This document shows positions 7,783-13,552 of a DNA stretch of 16,554 bases, piece after piece. This DNA is from an uncultured Oscillospiraceae bacterium (lineage in GTDB: Bacteria > Bacillota > Clostridia > Oscillospirales > Ruminococcaceae). The position numbers and the translations under genes are program-made. The stretch is from positions 1-16,554 of the forward strand of contig URFD01000024.1 in assembly GCA_900547015.1 (NCBI GenBank), given 5' to 3'. Position 1 is the stretch's first letter. Each line of letters opens with the position of its first letter. The notes beneath the pieces are model-generated. The model had not been told where the DNA came from, ran no database searches, and was given only the letters and a program-made list of their open reading frames with translations.

Positions 7783-7908
7783 TCAGGTCCTCCTTTGAAA
7801 ATTGATTTTGGTGTCTCGCCGTTCTGCCCAATGTCGTTCCTGCCCCAGCTTGTCTGCGGCGTTTTGCTTCTCTTGGTGCGCTGAATGCGTCACTTCGCCG
7901 GAAAGCAT
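7783..7908 (-). CDS. Possible small ORF, 41 aa, upstream of the CHC2 gene
   Basis: This 41-codon frame starts MLSGEVTHSAHQEKQN and ends at a TGA embedded between the ribosome site and the start of the CHC2 gene, a layout typical of coupled genes. Its composition (balanced Glu/Lys/Gln, few Arg runs) looks more protein-like than the overlapping frame that extends the CHC2 gene upstream. Its own ribosome site is poor (AAGGG very close to the ATG) and I recognise no family. It may be a small operon leader gene, a remnant, or chance. Confidence 0.35.
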   Translation of the reverse strand: MLSGEVTHSAHQEKQNAADKLGQERHWAERRDTKINFQRRT

Positions 7909-8030
7909 ATTCCCTTCGGACGGTCATGAAATTTTCAAGGTGCATCGTGGGTTACAAGCACATTTTCGCATAAATTCATGCCCTTCCCCGTATGTCCGAG
8001 AGGTAGGAAAACGACCGAAAAAACAGGAAT

Positions 8031-8060
8031 TTCCACGCTTATGGACAAGCGTGATATAAT
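8031..8060 (+). promoter_or_regulatory. Promoter with operator-like inverted repeat for the XRE regulator gene
   Basis: TATAAT at 8055-8060 is a perfect -10, with a weak -35 TTCCAC at 8031-8036 (18-bp spacer). A perfect 7-bp inverted repeat, CACGCTT and AAGCGTG with a 6-nt centre (8034-8053), fills the spacer. A repressor bound there would block this promoter, so autoregulation by the XRE protein is likely but unproven. I found no clear promoter for the divergent primase operon on the minus strand between 7945 and 8090. Confidence 0.6.
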
Positions 8061-8089
8061 AAAAAGAAAGCCTTAAAGGAGACCTCAAT

Positions 8090-8932
8090 ATGCAAGTGAA
8101 GCTGACAATCGGAGAGCGATTAAAGGATTTGCGGGTGGAGCGAAAGCTGACCTTGGAGGAGCTTGCCGACGCTGTGGGAATCTCCAAATCTGCGCTTGGG
8201 AAATACGAGTCGGACAACGGCAAGGACATCAGCCCGTACAGCATTGTGCGGCTGGCTGACTTCTACGGCGTGTCCGCCGACTATCTCATGGGCCGCACGG
8301 AAACAAAAAATCACCCAAACACAGCTCTGGATGAGCTGCATTTGAGTGATGGTGCGATTGATGTATTGAGAGATGGCAGATTCAATAAGCGGCTGCTGTC
8401 GGAGCTTCTTTGTCACCCAAATTTTCAACGGATGATGCTGGACACAGAGATTTATGTTGACCGCATTGCTGATATGCGCATCCATGATATGAACACTGTT
8501 CTGGAAGCCGTCCGGCAGACAGTCCAGATGAAGCATGAGGGCAGTGCCGAGGATCTCCACCTGCGGACAATGGAGCTGGCACAAATCCGGGAGGAGGAGT
8601 ATTTCGGTCATGTGATCTCACAGGACTTGACCGATATTCTCCATGACATTCGGGATGCTCACAAAAAGGACATTACAACGGCGGATGATACAACCGCCGT
8701 TACACGAGTGCGGCATGAGCTGGAAAACGCCATGCACTTTGAGGGCAGCGACGATGAAAAGAAGGTTCGGATTTTTCTTGCCAATTTTGGTATCGACTAC
8801 GATGCCATCAGCAAGGAGCAGTTTGTGACTCTGATTGAGATATTGAAGCTGTCCAAGCATATGAAAAGTCCCATCAGTCAGCGAGGCAAGGCAACCATGA
8901 CCCACGGCAACGGAAAACGAAAGAGACGGTAA
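8090..8932 (+). CDS. XRE-family transcriptional regulator with long C-terminal region
   Basis: A 280-aa DNA-binding regulator. Residues 7-66 form a Cro/CI-type helix-turn-helix: IGERLKDLRVERKLTLEELA, then VGISKSALGKYE as the turn and recognition helix, then SIVRLADFYGVSADYLMG. The remaining 210 residues are mainly helical and charged, with no recognised catalytic or peptidase motif, so it is not an obvious LexA/CI self-cleaving repressor. The tail ends in the basic run GKRKRR. Start choice is supported by AAAGGAG 8 nt before the ATG. It is divergent from the replication operon and upstream of oriT, the usual place for a switch that controls excision, replication or transfer. Its promoter contains an inverted repeat that could be its own operator. 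Confidence 0.88.
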   Translation: MQVKLTIGERLKDLRVERKLTLEELADAVGISKSALGKYESDNGKDISPYSIVRLADFYGVSADYLMGRTETKNHPNTALDELHLSDGAIDVLRDGRFNKRLLSELLCHPNFQRMMLDTEIYVDRIADMRIHDMNTVLEAVRQTVQMKHEGSAEDLHLRTMELAQIREEEYFGHVISQDLTDILHDIRDAHKKDITTADDTTAVTRVRHELENAMHFEGSDDEKKVRIFLANFGIDYDAISKEQFVTLIEILKLSKHMKSPISQRGKATMTHGNGKRKRR

Positions 8933-9048
8933 CGAGAGCCAGGATGCGCCGCTGCGGCGGGACGGGAGCTTTTATATACCTCTTGTGCCCCCGGCAGCAG
9001 GACTTCCTTCTGCGCTGCGCTTATCATTACGCCCCACTGCCTACACAC

Positions 9049-9095
9049 GAACAGGGCGATATTACGGATTGCCTATCCGCAATATCACCCTGTTC
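9049..9095. repeat. 21-bp inverted repeat (two mismatches)
   Basis: Arms 9049-9069 and 9075-9095 match at 19 of 21 positions around a 5-nt TGCCT loop. No T run follows on either strand, so it is not a typical terminator. It could be a binding site, a single-strand structure used in conjugation, or an RNA hairpin after the XRE gene. Confidence 0.85.
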
Positions 9096-9154
9096 TGCTG
9101 TCATCGGAAAGTGTCAGTCCTGCCCCGAGCCTGCCCCTTTCCGCCGCCAGCGGT

Positions 9155-9199
9155 CACAAAAGGTATAACACACTAGACTTTGCAAGCAAAATCGTGTGC
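9155..9199 (-). other. oriT: Origin of transfer (oriT), MobV/pMV158 type
   Basis: Read on the minus strand the segment starts GCACAC, passes through a TTTGC-TT-GCAAA hairpin (9179-9190), and reaches TAGTGTGTTATAC (reverse complement of 9163-9175). As I recall it, the pMV158 oriT cut by MobM has the same layout: GCACAC, a small hairpin, AAAGT, then TAGTGTG/TTATAC. The 13-nt core is identical, which places the predicted nick on the minus strand between 9169 and 9168. The element encodes a MobV relaxase, which fits. It is not adjacent to that gene, being about 3.9 kb away. Confidence 0.75.
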
Positions 9200-9227
9200 C
9201 AATAGGGATGCTGCTCGCCCCTATTGG
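9199..9227. repeat. Perfect 9-bp inverted repeat beside oriT
   Basis: CCAATAGGG (9199-9207) and CCCTATTGG (9219-9227) flank an 11-nt centre. It abuts the GTGTGC end of the oriT candidate, so it may be part of the extended transfer origin, for example a relaxase or accessory-protein site. Confidence 0.85.
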
Positions 9228-9237
9228 AAACCCAGAG

Positions 9238-9322
9238 CCAAGGGGCGCGGGTTGCCGGTGGCTACCGCTGCCGCAGGCAGCAGCGCCGACCGAGCCGGCA
9301 GGCGAGACCTGCGCCCCTTTGG
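9238..9322. repeat. GC-rich nested inverted repeats
   Basis: Outer arms CCAAGGGGCGC (9238-9248) and GCGCCCCTTTGG (9311-9322) pair with one bulge, and an inner GCCGG/CCGGC pair lies between them. The predicted fold is a branched structure in single-stranded DNA or RNA. Two similar 17-mers, 9218-9234 and 9314-9330, flank it as imperfect direct repeats with one indel. The function is unknown; association with oriT is inferred from position. Confidence 0.65.
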
Positions 9323-9354
9323 ATACCCCATCATTTTCTCTCAAATGGTACCCA

Positions 9355-9379
9355 CATTGAAAAAATCTATTTTCCAATG
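9355..9379. repeat. Short imperfect inverted repeat
   Basis: CATTGAAAA pairs with TTTTCCAATG (one bulged base) around a short A/T-rich centre. It is followed by TGTCTGTCC, not by a T run, so it is a poor terminator. Confidence 0.6.
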
Positions 9380-9417
9380 TCTGTCCTTTTCTCGAAAATG
9401 CCACAGCACACACTCTT

Positions 9418-9502
9418 AATTTTTGCAGGGACTTTGCAAAAATTTCAGCTTGTGCCGTGGTGTGCCGAGCAAAATTTCCGCGTTCGCTCACACAGAAATT
9501 TC
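9418..9502. repeat. Inverted repeat plus three AAATTTC repeats
   Basis: AATTTTTGCA (9418-9427) and TGCAAAAATT (9435-9444) are perfect 10-bp arms around a 7-nt centre. The heptamer AAATTTC, usually preceded by G/C-A and followed by C and G-rich bases, recurs at 9440, 9472 and 9496. The spacing (32 and 24 bp) is irregular, so these are only loosely iteron-like. Confidence 0.55.
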
Positions 9503-9586
9503 CTCGCTACGCTGCTGCGGCAGGAATATTCAAGCGGAGATTTGGCTCTCTTGAAACGAGAGAACAAGAACGTCAAATTGACTTTG

Positions 9587-9614
9587 GAAACGAAATTGTT
9601 TTTGATTTCGTTTC
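9587..9614. promoter_or_regulatory. Perfect 10-bp inverted repeat upstream of the AbiE promoter (operator candidate)
   Basis: GAAACGAAAT (9587-9596) and ATTTCGTTTC (9605-9614) surround an 8-nt centre. The right arm ends 19 bp before the -35 of the AbiE promoter. AbiEi antitoxins are known to repress their own promoter by binding inverted repeats, so this is a reasonable operator candidate. Confidence 0.55.
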
Positions 9615-9632
9615 TGAAGTTTGATACTTGTG

Positions 9633-9661
9633 TTGACTTTGAGAATGAAATTGCGTATAAT
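9633..9661 (+). promoter_or_regulatory. Promoter of the AbiE (and probably restriction-modification) transcription unit
   Basis: TTGACT (9633-9638) and TATAAT (9656-9661) are separated by exactly 17 bp. The abiEi start codon is 31 nt downstream of the -10. A near-copy of the -35 and spacer (18 of 21 bases) lies 55 bp upstream at 9578-9598. Confidence 0.85.
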
Positions 9662-9691
9662 ATCTTTGAATTGGTATTGCGAGGTGAGCGA

Positions 9692-10285
9692 ATGGATTGC
9701 ATGAATGAGCTGGCTTCCATTGCGAAAGAGCATGGAGGCATTGTTGAAACAAAAATTGCGATAGCGCATGGCATCTCCAAAGCGATGCTTTCCAAACTGT
9801 GCAAAGAAGATAAAATCCATAGGGTTGCTCAAGGACAGTACATTTTCCCCGATGATATGCAGGACGAATTGCTGTCCATCAGCAAGCGGACAGAGCAGCT
9901 TATTTTCTCCCACGAAACGGCCTTGTTCTTGCATGGAATTTCTGATCGGACTCCCTTTGAGCATACCATCACAGTCCCCTCCAACTACACGCCTTCGGTT
10001 GTGATCAAAGCGGCCTGCAAGATATATTATATCAAGCCGGAGTTGTTCGACATGGGAAAGACGCTGCTGAAAACACCGGCGGGAAATGAAGTTCCGGCGT
10101 ATGATTTGGAGCGTACCGTTTGCGATATGATTCGCAGTAGGAACAAATTAGGCACGGAAACTTTTCTGGCAGCATTGAAGATGTATGCCGCCAGCCCAAA
10201 AAAAGATTTGAACAAGCTGAACACGTATGCGAAAAAGATGCGGGTGTCCAATGTCCTGCGTCAGTATTTGGAGGTGCTTTTGTGA
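9692..10285 (+). CDS. abiEi: AbiEi-family antitoxin (type IV toxin-antitoxin / abortive infection)
   Basis: A 197-aa antitoxin and repressor. The N-terminal 50 residues form a winged HTH of the AbiEi type (ELASIAKEHGGIVET, then GISKAMLSKLCKED, then IHRVAQGQYIFPD). The rest follows the AbiEi pattern: SHETALFLHGISDRTP at about 73-88, 'HTITVPSNY', and AYDLERTVCDMIRSRNK at about 137-152. The open frame extends upstream to 9224, but that part is structured non-coding DNA. GAGGTG 5 nt before the ATG at 9692 and a consensus promoter decide the start. The stop overlaps the toxin's GTG start. AbiEi normally neutralises the toxin indirectly and represses the operon, and inverted repeats occur upstream. 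Assignment rests on motif layout and gene pairing. Confidence 0.88.
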   Translation: MDCMNELASIAKEHGGIVETKIAIAHGISKAMLSKLCKEDKIHRVAQGQYIFPDDMQDELLSISKRTEQLIFSHETALFLHGISDRTPFEHTITVPSNYTPSVVIKAACKIYYIKPELFDMGKTLLKTPAGNEVPAYDLERTVCDMIRSRNKLGTETFLAALKMYAASPKKDLNKLNTYAKKMRVSNVLRQYLEVLL

Positions 10286-11106
10286 GCAAGGCAATGAGCT
10301 TAAAAGCGAAGATTCGGAATATCGCCAAGCAGAAAAATATCCCCGCTCAGGTGATCCTGCAAAACTATATGTTTGAGCGATTACTGGTGCGGCTCTCGGC
10401 CTCCGCATATAAGGAGAAGTTCGTGCTGAAAGGCGGTATGCTGGTAGCGGCCATTGTTGGCCTGGACAACCGTGCCACCATGGATTTGGACACCACACTA
10501 AAAAATTTGCCCCTCACACCGGAGGCAATTCGCAGTGCGTTGGAGCAGATCTGTGCGGTCCCCATGGATGATAATGTGGCGTTTGAAATCGGTACAATTT
10601 CCCCCATCCGTGAGGATGATATTTACGGCGGCTATCGGGTGATGCTGAACGCCAGATTTGATACCTTGTTGACTCCGCTGAGTATCGATGTATCTACGGG
10701 AGACGCCATCACGCCCCATGCTGTGCAGTACAACTTTGCAGAAATTTTCGATGACGAAAAATCCTACGAGCTATGGGCCTACAACATCGAAACCGTTATG
10801 GCTGAAAAGGTGGAAACCATCCTCCGCCGCAGTGTGTTCAATACCCGCCCCAGAGATTTTTATGATGCCTATATTCTGGCAACCACGCAGAAATTTGATA
10901 AATCCGTTTTTGCTAATGCCTTGAACGCAACGGCTACCCACAGAGGTACAACGGAGCAGATTGCCGATGTGCCGGGGATTCTGCATAATATCGAAACCAG
11001 CCCTGAACTGCGGACGATGTGGGACAAATATCGGAAACAGTTTGCCTATGCAGAACAGATTGCGTACGAGAAAATTATGGCTGTACTGAAAACGCTGGTG
11101 GAGTAA
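10282..11106 (+). CDS. abiEii: AbiEii-family nucleotidyltransferase toxin
   Basis: A 274-aa toxin of the AbiEii/DUF1814 nucleotidyltransferase family. The conserved substrate loop FVLKGGMLV is at residues 47-55 and the metal-binding RATMDLD at 64-70 (Asp68, Asp70). A further ETVMAEKVETIL segment and RPRDFYDAYIL lie in the C-terminal half, as expected for this family. Family members with known activity, such as mycobacterial MenT toxins, transfer nucleotides to tRNA acceptor ends and stop translation; the substrate here is not known. It starts with GTG, which shares bases with the antitoxin stop (GTGA overlap), and GGAGGTG precedes it by 5 nt. All visible key residues are intact. It reaches to within 41 bp of hsdR with no terminator between. 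Confidence 0.9.
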   Translation: MSKAMSLKAKIRNIAKQKNIPAQVILQNYMFERLLVRLSASAYKEKFVLKGGMLVAAIVGLDNRATMDLDTTLKNLPLTPEAIRSALEQICAVPMDDNVAFEIGTISPIREDDIYGGYRVMLNARFDTLLTPLSIDVSTGDAITPHAVQYNFAEIFDDEKSYELWAYNIETVMAEKVETILRRSVFNTRPRDFYDAYILATTQKFDKSVFANALNATATHRGTTEQIADVPGILHNIETSPELRTMWDKYRKQFAYAEQIAYEKIMAVLKTLVE

Positions 11107-11147
11107 TAGCACCCATCCGCCGAAAAACTTGATTGGGAGGTTTTGCC

Positions 11148-13511
11148 ATGACGATATTGGACAAAAAGCATATGTCCGAAGAAGACATCAAGCTGCAATA
11201 TATCACCCCAGCTGTGACCGTAAGGTGGAGCATCGGAAAGATCACCATGGAAACTCAGATCACCGATGGCCGGGTCAATCTGAAGGGCAACTTCGTGTTC
11301 CGGGAGAAGCCCCGGCGTGCGGACTACCTCCTTTATCTGAACGCCAACAATCCCATTGCCGTGATCGAGGCCAAGGACAACAAGCACAGCGTGTCTGCCG
11401 GTTTGCAGCAGGCCATGACCTATGCCCAGATGCTGGATCTGCCCTTCGCCTACAGCTCCAACGGCGACGGCTTTGCGGAGCATGACTTTCTGACGGGACA
11501 GATGCGGGAGTTTGGTTTGGACGAGTTTCCCACTGAGGACGAGCTGATTGCACGCTACAAGTCGGAGTCCGGCATAACCCCGGCCCAGGAAACGGCCATT
11601 CAGCAGCCCTATTACAGCAGTCAGAACACCTATGCTCCTCGCTACTATCAGCGCATCGCCGTCAACCGCACACTGGATGCCATTGCTAAGGGGCAGAACC
11701 GGATTCTGCTGGTGATGGCCACCGGCACTGGCAAGACCTACACCGCCTTTCAGATCGTCTACCGACTGCTCCAAAGCGGCATGAAGCGGAAGATTCTGTA
11801 TCTGGCTGACCGGAACAATCTGGTAGATCAGTCCATCCAGCAGGACTTCTCCCCGCTGGAAAAGACCATTCATAAAATCAATTTTGCCAAGGACGACCCC
11901 ACCACCATCACCTCCCACGAAGTTTACTTCTCCCTGTACCAGCAGCTTGCCGGAAACGACGAAGGCGAGGAGGACGAGGAGGTCGTGGCGAAGTTTGCCA
12001 AGCTGTTCCAGAAGGATTTCTTTGACCTCATCATCGTGGACGAGTGTCACCGAGGCTCTGCCAAGAAGGACAGCAACTGGCGCAAGATTCTGGACTATTT
12101 CTCCTCTGCCACTCAGATTGGCATGACGGCCACCCCAAAGGAGACCAAGTACATCTCCAATCTGCACTACTTCAGGGAACCCGTCTACTCCTACAGCCTG
12201 AAAGAGGGAATCGAGGACGGCTTTCTGGCACCCTTCAAGGTCATCAATGTGATGACCGACATCGGCGATGGCTGGCGGCCCCGGAAGGGCCAGCGGGACA
12301 TATACGGCAATGAGATCGAGGATCGTATCTACACCAACAGCGATTACGACTACAATATCATTATCGAAGACCGCATTCAGCAGGTAGCGGCGGAGATCAC
12401 CCGCTACCTGAAAAGCACCGACCGAATGGCGAAAACCATCGTATTCTGTCCCACCGAAGACGCAGCCCTGCGGATGCGGAATGCCTTGGTGAACCTGAAT
12501 GCCGACATGGTTAAGGTAAAGCCCGACTATGTCATGCGGATCACCGGCAGCGACAAAGAGGGTAAAAGCAAGCTGCAATACTTCATTTCCACCTCTCAGG
12601 AGGGGCCGGTCATTGCCACCACCTCCAAGCTGCTGTCCACCGGTTCCGACTGTAAAATGGTCAAGCTGATTGTGCTGGACGAGATGATTGCCTCCATGAC
12701 CGAGTTCAAGCAGATCATCGGCCGTGGCACCCGGCTTCGGGAGAAGGAGGGCAAGACCCACTTCGTGGTCATGGACTTCCGCAATGTGACCCGGCTGTTT
12801 GCAGACCCGGATTGGGATGGCCCCATTGAGATTGATCCAGGCTTTGACCCGAATAAAAAGAAAAAGTCAGCTGATCCCACCGATCCGCCCGCCCCGGAAG
12901 AGCCGCCCATGCCCCCGGAGCCTCCCAAAGGCCCCAAGCCTGTGGTGGACAGAAACGGATGCAGGGTGGAGATCATTCACAAAACCGTTTCCGTCTATGA
13001 CACCAACGGCAAGCTGCTTCGGCAGGAGAGCATCATTGACTACACCAAGGAGAATGTCCGTGGCGAGTACGCCTCGTTGGACAATTTCATCCGCCAGTGG
13101 TCTGCTCAGGAGAAAAAGGAAGCCATCCGTGACCTGCTGAGGGAGCGGGGCATTGACCTTGAAAAGATGAAGGCCGAACAGAATATGACCGATGTGGATG
13201 ACTTCGACTTCATCTGCCATGTGGCTTACGACAAAAAGCCCCTGACCCGGAAAGAACGGGCCAACAATGTGAAGAAGCGGGACTTCCTCAGCAAATACAG
13301 CGGCGATGCCCGAAAAGTGCTGGAAACCCTGCTGGATAAGTATATGAACACAGGCATCTACGAAATTGAGAAAACAGAAATTTTGAAGCTGGAACCCTTC
13401 CCCAAGATAGGAAAGCCTGCAAAAATCTCCTCCTATTTTGGCGGCAAGGCGGGCTATCTGAAAGCCGTCCGGGAACTAGAACAAGAAATATATACAGACG
13501 AGGCAATCTAA
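11148..13511 (+). CDS. hsdR: Type I restriction endonuclease R subunit (EcoEI-like HsdR)
   Basis: A 787-aa DNA translocase and nuclease subunit of a type I restriction-modification complex. The N-terminal nuclease domain shows the PD-(D/E)xK residues Asp59 and Glu74-Ala-Lys76. The SF2 helicase motor has Walker A ATGTGKT (191-197), DECH (298-301), TATP (327-330) and a motif VI segment QIIGRGTRLRE. A Pro-rich linker (PPAPEEPPMPPEPPKGPKP) separates the motor from an EcoEI R-like C-terminal domain. The length is normal for the EcoEI-like (type IB-like) group. The ATG at 11148 has GGGAGG 7 nt upstream; an in-frame TTG at 11133 is less likely because it lies within the ribosome site. It is first in the order R-M-S, the start of hsdM lying immediately after its stop. 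Confidence 0.94.
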   Translation: MTILDKKHMSEEDIKLQYITPAVTVRWSIGKITMETQITDGRVNLKGNFVFREKPRRADYLLYLNANNPIAVIEAKDNKHSVSAGLQQAMTYAQMLDLPFAYSSNGDGFAEHDFLTGQMREFGLDEFPTEDELIARYKSESGITPAQETAIQQPYYSSQNTYAPRYYQRIAVNRTLDAIAKGQNRILLVMATGTGKTYTAFQIVYRLLQSGMKRKILYLADRNNLVDQSIQQDFSPLEKTIHKINFAKDDPTTITSHEVYFSLYQQLAGNDEGEEDEEVVAKFAKLFQKDFFDLIIVDECHRGSAKKDSNWRKILDYFSSATQIGMTATPKETKYISNLHYFREPVYSYSLKEGIEDGFLAPFKVINVMTDIGDGWRPRKGQRDIYGNEIEDRIYTNSDYDYNIIIEDRIQQVAAEITRYLKSTDRMAKTIVFCPTEDAALRMRNALVNLNADMVKVKPDYVMRITGSDKEGKSKLQYFISTSQEGPVIATTSKLLSTGSDCKMVKLIVLDEMIASMTEFKQIIGRGTRLREKEGKTHFVVMDFRNVTRLFADPDWDGPIEIDPGFDPNKKKKSADPTDPPAPEEPPMPPEPPKGPKPVVDRNGCRVEIIHKTVSVYDTNGKLLRQESIIDYTKENVRGEYASLDNFIRQWSAQEKKEAIRDLLRERGIDLEKMKAEQNMTDVDDFDFICHVAYDKKPLTRKERANNVKKRDFLSKYSGDARKVLETLLDKYMNTGIYEIEKTEILKLEPFPKIGKPAKISSYFGGKAGYLKAVRELEQEIYTDEAI

Positions 13512-13547
13512 ATGAGCAATTTATCAGGATTTGTAAAGCGGCTCGGG
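13512..13547 (+). pseudogene. Displaced 5' end of hsdM (frame-shifted N-terminus)
   Basis: ATG at 13512 directly follows the hsdR stop and has GAGG 8 nt upstream. It encodes MSNLSGFVKRL, a typical HsdM N-terminus, but in a different frame from the rest of hsdM, and it stops at 13622 as a 36-aa peptide. Adding one base near 13544-13547 (CTC GGG AC to CTC CGG GAC) would read RLRDIMRNDAG straight into hsdM. This points to a 1-nt loss or a sequence error. Confidence 0.65.
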
Positions 13548-13552
13548 ACATC

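Larger units (their letters stand above)
8933..9691. other. Non-coding, inverted-repeat-rich transfer/control region
   Basis: About 760 bp separate the XRE gene from abiEi. Several open frames exist here, but they are Arg/Pro/Ser/Cys-rich, lack ribosome sites and overlap structured DNA, so I do not call genes. The stretch contains a long hairpin (9049-9095), an oriT-like site (9155-9199), an inverted repeat (9199-9227), a GC-rich nested repeat structure (9238-9322), smaller inverted repeats (9355-9379, 9418-9444), three AAATTTC repeats, and the AbiE promoter. Confidence 0.7.

Noticed and set aside
8944..9176. Short plus-strand open frames after the XRE gene
   Set aside because: Cys/Pro/Arg/Ser-rich translations with no ribosome sites. 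They overlap the long hairpin and oriT, so they are more likely non-coding.
9224..9691. 156-codon upstream extension of AbiEi
   Set aside because: The extension runs through inverted repeats and the AbiE promoter, and a good ribosome site precedes the internal ATG at 9692.
11046..12761. 571-codon minus-strand open frame opposite hsdR
   Set aside because: Antisense to hsdR across its helicase motifs and rich in Val/Gly/His/Leu from codon-position bias. There is no ribosome site or family signature.
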